A DNA stretch of 64,000 nt from MR-S7 sp000400995 (GTDB lineage Bacteria; Pseudomonadota; Gammaproteobacteria; Burkholderiales; Burkholderiaceae_C), in NCBI RefSeq assembly GCF_045291395.1, contig NZ_CP152342.1:5084001-5148000 (forward strand), given 5' to 3'. Position numbers and translations under genes: made by a program. The notes beneath the pieces are model-generated. The model had not been told where the DNA came from. It worked only from the letters and a program-made list of their open reading frames with translations, and did not search any database. Shown here piece after piece: positions 33,200 through 43,619 of this stretch (position 1 is its first letter; the number at the start of each line of letters is the position of its first letter).

Positions 33200-35277
33200 G
33201 ACGTTGCACCTTTGAGGATCGGGCCGATGCGGATGGTGTGGGTTTCAGGGATCTCGCTGTGCGCGAGCACCTGCAGGCGGGGCGCCACGCGGCGCACCAG
33301 GCGCGCGATGGCGCCGCGGATCTGGTCGGGCACGAGCAGGCAGGCGGGCATGCCCAGCTCCTCCTGCTTCATGGCGACTTCGGCGGCCTTGTGGGTGAGC
33401 AGGTCGGCCACGCCGGGGTCCAGCGCCGGACCGCCGGCATTGCCCAGGGCCTGCATCAGGAGGCGCTCCAGGCCGGGTTCGATGGCGATCACGCTCAGCT
33501 CGCGCGTGGGGCCGTAGATCTGCTGCACGATGGCGGGCGAGAGGGCGATGCGCACGCGCCGCGCCAGCTCCACCGGATCCTGCGTGCTGCCGGCGTGCTC
33601 GGCCAGCGTTTCGATGATGGTGCGGATGTCGCGGATGTGGACGGACTCCTCCAGCAGCAGCTGCAGCACCTTCTGGAATGTGGTGATGGAGACCATCTTG
33701 GGCACGACTTCTTCGATCAACTTGGGAGCCAGGCGGGCCACGTGCTCCACGAGTTGCTGCGTCTCGGTGCGGCTCAGGAGCTTGGAGGCCTGTACTTGCA
33801 TCAAGTGTGACAAATGGGTCGCCATCACGGTTTCCGGATCAACGACGGTAAAGCCCGCCATTTGCGCGGCTTCCTTCTGCGCGGCGTCGATCCAGTGCGC
33901 GGGCAGGCCGAAGGCCGGGTCGGTCGTGGGCGTGCCGATCAGCGGCGTGCTGATGCCGCCGGGGTTGATGGCCAGGAACATGCCGGGGAAGGCCTCGCCC
34001 TCGCCCACCACCACGCCGCGCAGCGTGATGCGGTAGGCGCTGGGCTTGAGTTCGAGGTTGTCGCGCACGTGCACGGCTGGCGGCAGGAAGCCCACCTCCT
34101 GCGCGAACTTGCGGCGCACGCCCTTGATGCGCGTGAGCAGGTCGCCCTGGCGGTTCTTGTCCACCAGCGCGATCAGGCGGTAGCCCAGTTCTAGGCCCAG
34201 CAGGTCCACAGGCTGCAGATCGTCCCAGCTCGCTTCGCCGTCGGCGACGGGCCCGGGGGCTTCCTCCACGGGCGGGGGCCGGTTCTGGCGCTGCATCAGC
34301 ACCCAGGCGCCGTAGCCGATGCCGCTGCCCATGACCAGGAACACGGCGTGCGGCATGCCGGGAATGAGGCCCAGCAGGATCAGGATGCCCGCCGTCACGC
34401 CCAGCACGCGCGGCGACATGAAGAGCTGCTGCACGATCTGGCGGCCCATGTCCTCTTCCTTGCCCACGCGCGAGATGACCATGGCCGCGGCCACGGAGAT
34501 CAGCAGGCCCGGGATCTGCGCCACCAGCGCGTCGCCTACCGCCAGCAGGATGTAGCTGTTGGCCGCGTCGCTGGCCGACAGGCCGTGCTGCAGCATGCCG
34601 ATGGCGAAGCCGCCGATGATGTTGATGACCAGGATCAGGATGCCGGCGATGGCGTCGCCGCGCACGAACTTGCTCGCGCCGTCCATGGAGCCGAAGAAAT
34701 TGGCCTCCTCCTGCACCTCGGCGCGGCGGCGCTTGGCCTCCTTGTCGTCGATCAGGCCGGCATTCAGGTCGGCGTCCACCGCCATCTGCTTGCCGGGCAT
34801 GGCGTCCAGCGTGAAGCGGGCCGAGACCTCGGCGATGCGCTCGGCGCCCTTGGTCACCACCACGAAGTTGATCACCACGAGGATGGCGAACACGATCAGG
34901 CCCACGGCGAAGTTGCCGCCGATCAGGAAGTGGCCGAAGGCCTCGATCACCGCGCCCGCCGCGCCCGGGCCGGTGTGGCCTTCGAGCAGCACCACGCGGG
35001 TCGAGGCCACGTTGAGCGACAGGCGCATCAGCGTGGTCAGCAGCAGCACCGAGGGGAAGGCCGCGAAGTCGAGCGGCTTGACCATGTAGGCCGCCACCAT
35101 CATCACCATCAGCGCCACGGCGATGTTGAGCGTGAAGAAGGTGTCGAGCATCCACGGCGGGATGGGCAGCACCATCAGCGCCAGGATGGCCACCACGAGC
35201 AGCGGGGCCGACAGGCCCTGCAGGGCCGAGCGGTTGTCGCCGGCCCATTGCCGGACGGAGTTCATCGACGGGGTCAT
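33196..35277 (-). CDS. flhA: Flagellar export gate protein FlhA
   Basis: 693 residues, normal length. About eight membrane segments occupy residues 20-320, with the FHIPEP-family cytoplasmic loop (AERIAEVSARFTLDAMPGKQ, AVDADLNAGLIDDKEAKRRR). The C-terminal cytoplasmic domain binds chaperone-substrate complexes. Component of the inner-membrane export gate with FlhB. Its start overlaps the flhB stop by four bases. Confidence 0.97.
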   Translation of the reverse strand: MTPSMNSVRQWAGDNRSALQGLSAPLLVVAILALMVLPIPPWMLDTFFTLNIAVALMVMMVAAYMVKPLDFAAFPSVLLLTTLMRLSLNVASTRVVLLEGHTGPGAAGAVIEAFGHFLIGGNFAVGLIVFAILVVINFVVVTKGAERIAEVSARFTLDAMPGKQMAVDADLNAGLIDDKEAKRRRAEVQEEANFFGSMDGASKFVRGDAIAGILILVINIIGGFAIGMLQHGLSASDAANSYILLAVGDALVAQIPGLLISVAAAMVISRVGKEEDMGRQIVQQLFMSPRVLGVTAGILILLGLIPGMPHAVFLVMGSGIGYGAWVLMQRQNRPPPVEEAPGPVADGEASWDDLQPVDLLGLELGYRLIALVDKNRQGDLLTRIKGVRRKFAQEVGFLPPAVHVRDNLELKPSAYRITLRGVVVGEGEAFPGMFLAINPGGISTPLIGTPTTDPAFGLPAHWIDAAQKEAAQMAGFTVVDPETVMATHLSHLMQVQASKLLSRTETQQLVEHVARLAPKLIEEVVPKMVSITTFQKVLQLLLEESVHIRDIRTIIETLAEHAGSTQDPVELARRVRIALSPAIVQQIYGPTRELSVIAIEPGLERLLMQALGNAGGPALDPGVADLLTHKAAEVAMKQEELGMPACLLVPDQIRGAIARLVRRVAPRLQVLAHSEIPETHTIRIGPILKGATS

Positions 35278-36434
35278 GCGTTACCTCGGCGGGCGCGTTG
35301 CGCCTGGGGCGAGTGCGGATCGAGTTCGGGCGGCACCTGCGGGTCGGGCTGCGTGCCGGGCATGGGGCCTGCGCCGCGCAGCGCGGCCTTGAGGCGGTAG
35401 ACGTAGGCCAGCACCTGCGCCACGGCGGTGTAGAGCTGGGCGGGGATGGGCTGCTCCAGCTCGGCGTGGGCGTACAGCGCCCGCGCCAGCATGGGCGACT
35501 GCAGCACCGGCACGCCGTGCTGCTGCGCCACCTCGCGGATGCGGAAGGCCAGCAGGTCCGTGCCCTTGGAGACGACCTGCGGTGCGCCCATGGCGGCCTC
35601 GTCGTAGCGCAGCGCCACGGCGTAGTGGGTGGGGTTCATCACCACGAAGTCGGCCTTGGGCACGGCGGCGATGCTGGCGCGGTCGGCGATCTCGCGCTGC
35701 TTCTGGCGGATCTTGCTCTTGATCTGGGGGTTGCCGTCGGCCTCCTTGTGCTCGTTCTTCACTTCCTCGTGCGACATCTTCAGGCGCGACTTGAAGAGGA
35801 CGGACTGCAGCGGCACGTCCACCAGCGCGAACAGGAACACCACGAGCAGCAGCAGGCTCACGCCCGAGACGACCCACTCGCCTGCGTGGCGCAGCGACAG
35901 CGGCGAGGGCTGCAGCACCAGCAGGGCCATCTTCTCGGTGCTGTGGCCCATGAACTTCCAGGCGACGAAGGTGAGCACCGCCGTCATCAGCACCATCTTG
36001 GCCACGTTGGTGAGCTGCTGCTTGGAAAACAGGTTGGCCACGCCCTGGATCGGGTTGAGCCGGTTGAACTGCGGCGAGATGGGCTTGAGGCTGAAGACCC
36101 AGCCGCCCGCGCCCAAGGCACCGATCAGGGCGGCGCCGGCGGTCAGGGAGGCGAACGCGGCGCTGGCGAGCACGCCGACCGTCGCCAGGGCCTTGAGGCG
36201 TTCCAGCATGTGGCCCGGGGCACGCACGGTGGCGGCGTCGAATACCAGGTTCTGGCGCAGACCGCGCTCCAGGTAGTCGATCAGGGAGGGCGCCAGCACC
36301 AGCAGGGCCACCGCGCCCACGCCCAGGATGGCCAGGTGCGACAAGTCCCGCGAGCGGGCGGTCTGGCCGTCATCGCGCGCCTTCTGGAGCTTGCGCGCGG
36401 TGGCGGGGAGGTTCTTGTCTTGGCTCGAGCTCAT
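35274..36434 (-). CDS. flhB: Flagellar export switch protein FlhB
   Basis: 386 residues. Four membrane segments lie in the first 210 residues; the cytoplasmic part contains the autocleavage motif NPTH (VMNPTHYAVALRYD, about residue 267) that switches export from hook to filament substrates. The C-terminal 35 residues are Pro-rich. Start of the flhB-flhA-flhF run. A gap of 154 bp with a hairpin and a dispersed repeat separates it from cheZ. Confidence 0.96.
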   Translation of the reverse strand: MSSSQDKNLPATARKLQKARDDGQTARSRDLSHLAILGVGAVALLVLAPSLIDYLERGLRQNLVFDAATVRAPGHMLERLKALATVGVLASAAFASLTAGAALIGALGAGGWVFSLKPISPQFNRLNPIQGVANLFSKQQLTNVAKMVLMTAVLTFVAWKFMGHSTEKMALLVLQPSPLSLRHAGEWVVSGVSLLLLVVFLFALVDVPLQSVLFKSRLKMSHEEVKNEHKEADGNPQIKSKIRQKQREIADRASIAAVPKADFVVMNPTHYAVALRYDEAAMGAPQVVSKGTDLLAFRIREVAQQHGVPVLQSPMLARALYAHAELEQPIPAQLYTAVAQVLAYVYRLKAALRGAGPMPGTQPDPQVPPELDPHSPQAQRARRGNA

Positions 36435-36482
36435 GGTGGCGTGACTTGCGGGTCACGCCATTGTCGGGAGCGGGGGGAAAGC

Positions 36483-36521
36483 TAAAGCCCGAATAAAGGG
36501 GTGGTGGCCCCTCTATTCGGC
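36483..36521 (-). terminator. Hairpin between cheZ and flhB
   Basis: AGCCCGAATAAAGGGG and CCCCTCTATTCGGCT pair around a short TGGTGG loop. Read on the minus strand, the stem ends in a weak T-rich stretch. It may terminate or attenuate motA-cheZ transcription before flhB. Confidence 0.5.
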
Positions 36522-36532
36522 TGGCAGCGGAT

Positions 36533-36590
36533 GCTATTGTTTGAATAGCTGCCAGCGCTTTCTGGATAAGCGCTGGAGGTCAATTCCACT
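36533..36590 (+). repeat. Dispersed hairpin repeat, copy 9
   Basis: ATAGCTGCCAGCGCTT-7 nt-AAGCGCTGGAGGTC. It abuts the cheZ stop codon. Confidence 0.88.
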
Positions 36591-37224
36591 AGAAACCCAG
36601 GCTGGCCAGCAGGTCGTCCACCTGCGACTGGCTGGTCACGACGTCGGCCGTGGCCTCGGGGTTCACCACCGGACCCTGCAGGTGCTCGCGGCGCGGCTCG
36701 GGCGCGGCCGGGGGCGCCGTGTGGGGCGGAGCGGTCTGGATCAGCAACTGCACGAGCTGCTGCTCGATCGTGGAGGCCAGGTTCACCACGCGCGCGATCA
36801 CCTGGCCGGTCAGGTCGTGGAAGTCCTGCGCCATCATGATCTCGGTGAGGTGCGTGTCGGCCTCCTTGGTCACGCGCTCCACGTCGGTGAGGAAGTTGTA
36901 GATCTCGCCCTTGGCCACGGCCGCCACCGGGTCGGCCACGAGCGAGGTGACCACGCGGCGCGTCTCGCTGGCGATGTAGTCGTGCTGGGCCTTGGCCTGC
37001 TCCACGCGGCTGAGCACCTTCTCGGCCGCCTCGCCCGTCAGCCGGGCGATGTAGGACAGCCGGCTTTGCGCGTCCGGCAGCTCGCCCATGGTGCCGCGCA
37101 GCTGGTCCGCATAGCCCAGCTCGGTCAGCGCGCTGTGGAGCTGGCGTGTGAGCTGGCCGATCTTCAGGTGAACGTCGTCCGCATTGGCGGGCGGCGCGGG
37201 GGAATCCGCTGCCTCCATGGTCAC
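36589..37224 (-). CDS. cheZ: Chemotaxis phosphatase CheZ
   Basis: 211 residues. MMAQDFHDLTGQVIARVVNL (about 135-155) contains the catalytic Asp/Gln pair; the C-terminal VDDLLASLGF tail is the CheY-binding peptide. It dephosphorylates CheY-P. Start is a GTG at 37224 that overlaps the cheY stop (GTGA); an ATG at 37218 two codons in is the alternative. Coupled to cheY. Confidence 0.94.
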   Translation of the reverse strand: MTMEAADSPAPPANADDVHLKIGQLTRQLHSALTELGYADQLRGTMGELPDAQSRLSYIARLTGEAAEKVLSRVEQAKAQHDYIASETRRVVTSLVADPVAAVAKGEIYNFLTDVERVTKEADTHLTEIMMAQDFHDLTGQVIARVVNLASTIEQQLVQLLIQTAPPHTAPPAAPEPRREHLQGPVVNPEATADVVTSQSQVDDLLASLGF

Positions 37225-37607
37225 AGCCCCATTTTCTTGAGGATCAGGGTCACCTTCTCTTCGAGCGTGGCCTTGGTGAAGGGCTTGACGATGTAGCCGG
37301 CCGCGCCGTTCTGGGCGGCCATCACGATGTCTTCCTTGCGCGCCTCGGCCGTCACCATGAGCACGGGCAGGTGCTTGAGCTTGTCGTCCTTCTTGATCTC
37401 GCTGAGCAGCTGGAAGCCGTTCATGTTCGGCATGTTGATGTCGGTGACCACGAAGTCGAAGCGGCCGTTGCGCAGCTTGTTCAGCGCGGCCACGCCGTCC
37501 TCGGCCTCGTCGGCATCGGCGAAGCCGCTTTCCTTGAGCAGGTTGCGGACGATGCGCCGCATGGTGGAAAAGTCGTCAACGATCAGAAAACGAAGGGCGG
37601 AAGACAC
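37221..37607 (-). CDS. cheY: Chemotaxis response regulator CheY
   Basis: 128 residues, single receiver domain. Acidic pocket DD (11-12), phospho-acceptor Asp56 in TDINMP, switch Thr in VTAEA, Lys in IVKPFT. It binds FliM to switch flagellar rotation. It lies between motB and cheZ; the CheA kinase is not in the window. Confidence 0.97.
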   Translation of the reverse strand: MSSALRFLIVDDFSTMRRIVRNLLKESGFADADEAEDGVAALNKLRNGRFDFVVTDINMPNMNGFQLLSEIKKDDKLKHLPVLMVTAEARKEDIVMAAQNGAAGYIVKPFTKATLEEKVTLILKKMGL

Positions 37608-37671
37608 AAGGGACCCTTTCGGTCGAAATTACGGGGCTATTGTCATGGGCCCCCGGCAACGTGACAAGGTG

Positions 37672-38610
37672 TTACTGGGGGGCTGCGGATGCGGGATTGT
37701 CCTGCTTTTCGGCTGAGGGCGGAGGCAAGGGGAATGCAACATTGCGCTTGCCTATGAGCCGCTCCTCGGCCTCGTGCGTGAGTACGGTGATGGTAATGCG
37801 CCGGTTCACCGCGGCGCGCGGATTGTCCGGCTCCAGCAGATCGCTGGCCGCCAGGCCCACCACGCGGCCGAGCTTGGCGTCCGGCATGCCGGCGGAGACC
37901 AACTCGCGGCGCGAGGCGTTGGCGCGGTCGGCCGACAGCTCCCAGTTGCTGTAGCCCCGGTCACCGTTGCCGTAGGGCACGGCATCGGTGTGGCCGGCCA
38001 GGCTGATGCGGTTTTCCACGCCGCCCAGTGCCGCGCCGATCTCGCGCAGGATGTCGCGCATGTAGGGCTTGACCAGGGCGCTGCCGCTGTCGAACATGGG
38101 CCGGTTCTGGTCGTCCACGATCTGGATCTGCAGGCCGTCGGGCGTCAGGTCCAGCCGGATCTGCGAGCGGAACTCGTTCAGGCGCGTGTTCTCGGTGATC
38201 ATCGCGTCGATCTTGGCCTGCAGCGCCTTGATGCGTTGCGCGTCCTGCCGGGCGCGCTCGGCGCGCGCGTTCTCGATGCTCGTGCGCATGCTGGTCGACG
38301 CGTCGGCGTCGGAACGCCGCACCTGGCCGTGCACCTTCGACAGGTCGTTGCCTCCGCCCGGAATGATGCTGGAGCTGTTGCCCGCGCCGTCGCCGCCCTG
38401 CATCGCCACCTTCAGTGGCGAGGCGAAGTACGAGGCGATGCCTTGCAGTTCGCCCTTGGCGGTGGAGCCCAGCAGCCACATCAGCAGGAAGAAGGCCATC
38501 ATGGCCGTCACGAAGTCGGCGTAGGCGATCTTCCAGGCGCCGCCGTGCGCGGCGTGGGGGCGCTTCTTGCCGCGCTTGATGATGATCGGCTGGAGCTTCT
38601 TCTCCGCCAT
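37672..38610 (-). CDS. motB: Flagellar stator protein MotB
   Basis: 312 residues. One membrane helix (about 28-48) with the proton-carrying aspartate (Asp32, ADFVTAMMAFFLLMW), a linker, and a C-terminal OmpA-like peptidoglycan-binding domain (about 150-280; ISLAGHTDAVPYG, NWELSADRANASRREL). It anchors the stator to the cell wall. It starts at the base next to the motA stop. Confidence 0.96.
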   Translation of the reverse strand: MAEKKLQPIIIKRGKKRPHAAHGGAWKIAYADFVTAMMAFFLLMWLLGSTAKGELQGIASYFASPLKVAMQGGDGAGNSSSIIPGGGNDLSKVHGQVRRSDADASTSMRTSIENARAERARQDAQRIKALQAKIDAMITENTRLNEFRSQIRLDLTPDGLQIQIVDDQNRPMFDSGSALVKPYMRDILREIGAALGGVENRISLAGHTDAVPYGNGDRGYSNWELSADRANASRRELVSAGMPDAKLGRVVGLAASDLLEPDNPRAAVNRRITITVLTHEAEERLIGKRNVAFPLPPPSAEKQDNPASAAPQ

Positions 38611-39471
38611 TTACTTCTTGCCCTTCACGTGGGCTTCCAACTCGGCGAAGCCCGGCCGGTCGCCCGAGAACAGCACCTTGCGGCCGAACTCGATGGCCGT
38701 GGCCGGGTTGTAGCCCTGCATGCTCGCCAGCAGGGTGGACTTGATGCACTGGTATTCCTTGGCGGCGTCCTCGGCCTTCTGCTCCAGCAGGCCGGCCAGC
38801 GGCTCCACCGCGCCGTAGGCCAGCAGGATGCCCAGGAACGTGCCCACCAGCGCCGACGCGATCATGCCGCCCAGCACCGCCGGCGGCTGCCCCACCGAGC
38901 CCATGGTGTTCACCACGCCCAGCACGGCCGCCACGATGCCGAAGGCCGGCAGCGCGCCGGCCAGCCGGGCGAGCGCCGCCACGGGCGCGTGCGCCTCCTG
39001 GTGGTGGGTCTCGATCTCGTTGTCCATCAGCGCCTCGATCTCGTGGGCGTTGAGGTTGCCCGAAACCATCATGCGCAGGTAGTCCGTGGTGAACTCGATC
39101 ACGTGGTGGTCGCTGCCCACGGCGGGGAATTTCTTGAAGATCTCCGATTCCTGGGGCGCGTCCACGTCCTTCTCGATGGCCATCAGCCCTTCCTTGCGCG
39201 CCTTCTGCAGAATCTCGTAGAGCATGGCCATCAGCTCCATGTAGCGCGCCTTGGTGTACTTGTTGCCCTTGAGCACCTGCGGCAGCGCCGCCATCGTGGC
39301 CTTGAGCACCTTGGGCTGGTTGGTGACGATGAACGAGCCCAGCGCCGCGCCGCCGATGGTGATCATCTCGAACGGCAGCGCCTCCAGCAGCACATGGATG
39401 TTGCCGCCGTGCGCCACGAACACGCCGAAGACGCAGCCGAAGGTGATGATGTAGCCGAGGATGACGAACAT
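38611..39471 (-). CDS. motA: Flagellar stator protein MotA
   Basis: 286 residues. Four membrane segments (two near the N-terminus, two at about 170-230) and the cytoplasmic loop with conserved charged residues (about 85-110). It forms the proton channel with MotB. First gene of the motA-to-fliA strand; in many relatives flhDC precede it, but here the carbohydrate operon ends 134 bp upstream. No clear sigma-28 promoter was found in that gap. Confidence 0.96.
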   Translation of the reverse strand: MFVILGYIITFGCVFGVFVAHGGNIHVLLEALPFEMITIGGAALGSFIVTNQPKVLKATMAALPQVLKGNKYTKARYMELMAMLYEILQKARKEGLMAIEKDVDAPQESEIFKKFPAVGSDHHVIEFTTDYLRMMVSGNLNAHEIEALMDNEIETHHQEAHAPVAALARLAGALPAFGIVAAVLGVVNTMGSVGQPPAVLGGMIASALVGTFLGILLAYGAVEPLAGLLEQKAEDAAKEYQCIKSTLLASMQGYNPATAIEFGRKVLFSGDRPGFAELEAHVKGKK

Positions 39472-39550
39472 GGTGCGCGGATTGTGTCAGAGTCTTTCAA
39501 ACGCCTAAGGAACGATCAGCGCCGGCAAAGCGCGCCTTTTCAGGGGTGAT

Positions 39551-39609
39551 TTACTATCATAAGGATAGCTTCTTGCGCTTGATGGATAAGCGCTAGGGCC
39601 TGTTTTCAT
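39551..39609 (+). repeat. Dispersed hairpin repeat, copy 10
   Basis: ATAGCTTCTTGCGCTT-7 nt-AAGCGCTAGGGCCTGTTTT. It overlaps the stop codon (39606-39608) of the large glycosyltransferase gene. Confidence 0.88.
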
Positions 39610-42600
39610 GAGGGAGTCCAGGCGTCCACCCATTCCGAGAGCGCCCGCCCTTCCAGCATCCAGTCCGCCAGCACGGCATCGCGCAGGCGGTCGCCCAGGC
39701 GGGCGCTGGCGTCCAGGTCGCTGGTGTGGGCGCGGATGGCCTCCATCCAGTCGTCGAAGCGATTGGACACCCGCGTGACCGGCAGCGTGCCCCGGTAGGG
39801 CGCCAGGTCGCTGCACACCACGGGAACGCCGCAGGCGCCGTATTCCAGCAGGCGCTGGTTGCCCTTGCATTCATTGAACAAGCCCGGCGCCAAAGGCGCC
39901 ACGGCCAGGTCGAGGTTCAGGCCGGAGAGCTTGCGCGGGTACTGGTCGATGGAGACGGCGTCGTGCAGCTCGTGCACGAAGGGCCGCAGCGGCGCGGGGC
40001 AGGCGCCCAGGAACACCCATTCCACCTCGCCGGCCAGCGTCTGCACCACCTCGGCGATCTGCGCCAGATCCTCTGCGTGGACGGCCTTGCCTGCCCAGCC
40101 GATGCGTGGGCGCCGGCCTGCGCGGCGCTGTCCGCCCAGCCCGCGCCACCAGACGGGCGGCAGGCGGGTGGGCAGCACCCGGGTGTCGGGATGCAGGCCT
40201 GTGAAGGCTTCGGCCAGCGCCGCGGTGGGCACCACCAGCCGGTCGGCCAGCGCCACGGAGCGCCGCAGCGCGCCCAGCACGTCCTGGGGCAGGTCGGGGC
40301 GGTGGGCGTGCGCCGCCGGCAAGCCGGGCAGGTAGTCGTCCAGCTCCGCCACCTTGAACGCCTGCGTGAACTGCGCCTGGCGGCGCAGCATGGCGATCTG
40401 CGGCTCGCGCACCTGGCTTTGCAGGATCCAGGCGTCGGGCCGCAGGCGCTCCATCTCCGCGGGCAGCCAGTGGCGCTGGCTCAGGCGCACGTCCGCCAGC
40501 CCCGCCGCGGACAGCGCCACCGCGGGGTGGATGACGCGGTAGTGGCCGCTGCCCTGCCCGTCGGCCGCCAGGGCCAGCACCGTCGGCAGCGGCCGCCAGG
40601 GCAGCGGGTTCCAGTTCAGGTCCTGCGCCGTCTCCAGCGCGAAGCCCTGGCCCAGCAGGGACAGGTTCTGGTTGTAGGCCGGGTCGCGCGCGATCTCGGG
40701 CAGCCATTTGCGGTACATGGCGTCCTGCGCGGACACGATGGTGGCGCTGTGCTGCGGGGCCGTGCCCGCCTCGTTCAGCAGCACCGCGTGCGGCGTCCAG
40801 ACGACCAGGTGCCCTGTCTTTCCTATCTTCAGGCACAGGTCCACGTCGCCGTAGCCCGCCGCAAGGTCCTGCGTGTCCAGCCCGCCCACCTGCTCGTAGA
40901 GGGAGCGGCGCACCATGAGGCAGGCGCCGGTCACGGCGCTGTAGTTCTGGTCGATCTGCAGCCGCTGCATGTAGCCCGGATCGTTCACATCGGCGCCCAT
41001 GAAAGGATGCTCCGCCGGGCCGCGCAGCCCCAGCACCACGCCCGCGTGCTGGACGGTGCCGTCCGCGCGCAGCAGCTTGGCGCCCACGACGCCCACCTCG
41101 GGCCGCAGCGCATGGTTGAGCAGCGCGTCGATCCAGCCCTCCTGCAGGACGGTGACGCCATCGCCGAGCAGCACCAGGTAGTCGCCGCGCGCCTCGCTGG
41201 GCGTCCGCACGATTTCGTAGTTCGGGTAGCCGGTCTTCTCGCGGATGGAGCGCACGCAGCGCTCCGCCAGGGCCGGCTGGTCCTGGGCCACGACGATGGA
41301 CACCAGGGGCTCCGCCGCGTGCCCGTACAGCAGGCGGTAGCGGCCGGGCAGGCGGGTGTCCACGACCGCCTGCTCGTAGCCGCGGGTGCGCAGGTGCCTT
41401 TCGATGGCGGCCACTTCGTGCGCGTTGTTGGCAAGCGGCGGGGGGCGGCGATGAACAGGGGCTCGTGCACATGGCCCAGCCCGGCCAGGCCTCCCGTCTC
41501 GATCAGGCGCAGCAGCAGCGCGAACTCGCGCGCGCCGGCAAAGGCTGCGTCGAAACCGCCGGCCTCCAGGAAGGCGTCGCGCCGGAAGAACCAGTGCCGC
41601 GCCATGCCGGCGGGCCAGGACAGGAGCATGTCCAGGTTGAAGTCCGGCCGCAGCAGGGTACTGATCTCGCCTGTGGGCTCGTGGACGATCTCGTCCGCGC
41701 AGGCTGCGCGGCAGCCGGGCGCATCCATCAGCTCCAGGGCCAGGTGCGTGATGCCCGCCGGCGTGAGCTTCGTGCCGGCCTGCACGAAGCACAGCCACTG
41801 GGCCGCACTTTGCGTGGCCAGTGCGTTGAGCGCATCCACGTCCGTGCTGGGAGCGATGTGGATCCCCACGTGGGGATAGCCTTGGGCCTTCAGGCTGTGC
41901 AAGGTGGTGCGCGCGGCCGAGGGGTCCGTGCCAGGCAGGACGATGAAGTCGATGCGCGGTGCGCAGGGCGCGTGTGCCTCAAGGCGCTGGGCGATTAGTC
42001 GGGACTGGGCTTCGCCGAGCTGGCGCTGGTCCAGCCAGTGCTGGATGGGCGCATTCTTTTGCGCGATGCTTTGCTCCGGGCGCGAGGCAGCCACGGGCGT
42101 GTAGGGCATGGCCTGGGTGTCGCGGATGAAAACCTCCAGCTGGTCCCAGAAGCGGCTTTCCGCGGCCGCGTACTTTTCCTGGGCGATGGGAATGCCGGCG
42201 ATGGCGTCCTGGAGGGCCTGTGGTGTGTCGTCGAATGCCAGCCCATGCGTTCCCAGCTCCTCGATGCCCAGCGGCGTGCCATTGAACAGAGGCGAGGGCA
42301 GGATGGTGGCCGGGCAGCCGCACAGGACGGCCTCCAGCGCGATGGACGTGGATTCGAAGCAGAAAACCCGCTCGCTGCGGCGCAAGACCTCGGCCATCTC
42401 CTGCGGCGAGGCGGGCCAGGTGCTGGTGATGAGGGTGCACCGCGCGGCCAGCTCCTGGCGCTCTTCCAGCGCGGCGGCGTGCCGCCCCGGGTACATCAGC
42501 CAGCCCTGGCGCTGCTCTTCGTGCGGGTTGTCCCGGTTGTGGAAGATGGAGCTGTCGATGGGCGGCATGAACAGGACATGCTCCGGGTTTTCGCCAGCGG

Positions 42601-42976
42601 GCAGCAGATGCTGCGTGTAGGCGAAGATCAGATCGGAGGCGGGGAACTCCGCATCGCCCCCGATCAGCCCCGGCCGGTTCAGCAGGTAGCGCACCACCGA
42701 GCCGCCATGGCGCGGGTTGCCGGGGATCACCTCCGGGTACACCGTGATCGGCTGGCGCCCCGCCTGGGCGTGCTGCTGCGCGAGTTGGGGCGTGAGAATG
42801 GGCGTGTGCCACAGCGGATTGGTCGCGGCCGTGGGGTACAGCCAGGCGTCATGGCCGCTACGGTTGAGCAGGTGGCAGAGCAGGTGCATGACGCGGATGC
42901 CCGCCGACGTGCGGCGGTACGCCGGGGCCTCGATGTAGTAAGGCCGCTGGGGTGGGGCGTGGAGCGGGCGGCTCAT
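39606..42976 (-). pseudogene. Very large multidomain glycosyltransferase, frameshifted
   Basis: From 42976 the first frame encodes an N-terminal domain (about 280 residues, beginning PYYIEAPAYRRTSAGIRVMH and shared with the gene at 52787) and a degenerate GT2-like region. From about 41450 the sequence continues in another frame with a second GT2 domain (PLVSIVVAQDQPALAERCVR, YGDVDLCLKIGKTGHLVVW) and a C-terminal GT4-like domain (IGWAGKAVHAEDLAQIAEVV, RLLEYGACGVPVVCSDLAPY). The break is at six G (41440-41445); one extra base gives a single 1123-residue protein. Likely transfers sugars to flagellin or a surface glycan in the cytoplasm. Last gene of the operon; the start overlaps the HAD gene (ATGA). 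Confidence 0.8.
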
Positions 42977-43619
42977 TGCAGCGCCTCCAGGCGACATTGC
43001 GCCAGATGCTGGGGGAGCGCAGCACGCGGTCTGCAGGCACCTCAACGCTGTCCCCGCCATAGCCCCAGGGCGCCCACAGGAACGGCATGCCGCTGGCCTG
43101 AGCGGCCTCGGCGTCTTCCGCGCGGTCGCCCACGTAGATGGGGGCGGGGTCGGCCAATGATGCGCGCAGGCGCTGCAGCATGGCAGTCTTGTGCGCCAGG
43201 GCCGGGGTGTAGAAGTCCAGCGCGTAGACGCCGGTGAAGAACCCGCCCCAGCCCAGGTGCTCGACGATGCGGCGCGTGGGCGCGATGCGCTTGTTGGTGG
43301 CGATGTGCAGGCGCAGCGGCATGCGGCCCAGCGCGGCCAGCATCTCGGGCACGCCGGGATAGACGTGCGACGCGCGGTAGCCGGCGTCGTCGTAGTGGCG
43401 CTTGAACCCTTCGACGAGCTCTGGCAGCGCGTGCGCCTGGGCATCGGGCAGCAGCGAGCGCAGCGTCTGCGCCAGCGGCGGGCCGATGAGCGCGGGCGTG
43501 AGCGGCGCGCCGGGCGCGATGCCCGCCGCGTCGAACGCCGCCTGCATGGAGGCGAGGATGGATGGCGCGGAGTCGATGAGGGTTCCGTCCAGGTCGAAGA
43601 CGATGTCGCGCACGGTCAT
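42973..43619 (-). pseudogene. HAD-family phosphatase (Gph-like), 3' frameshift
   Basis: HAD hydrolase with the nucleophile motif DIVFDLDGTLIDS (residues 5-17), IATNKR (motif II) and YVGDRAEDAEAA (motif IV). In the sequence as given the frame runs on past its neighbour's start to 42858. With one extra C in the run at 43011-43015 it would instead end in CRLEALQ and a stop at 42973 that overlaps the next start as ATGA, the same coupling seen across this operon (215 residues). It probably removes phosphate from a sugar or heptose-type intermediate. The start overlaps the methyltransferase stop (ATGA). Confidence 0.7.

Noticed and set aside
42858..43619. HAD phosphatase with a natural long C-terminal extension to 42858
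   Set aside because: The extension runs over 100 bases into the next gene in a different frame and is Pro/Arg-rich; the repaired frame ends with the ATGA overlap seen at most junctions of this operon.
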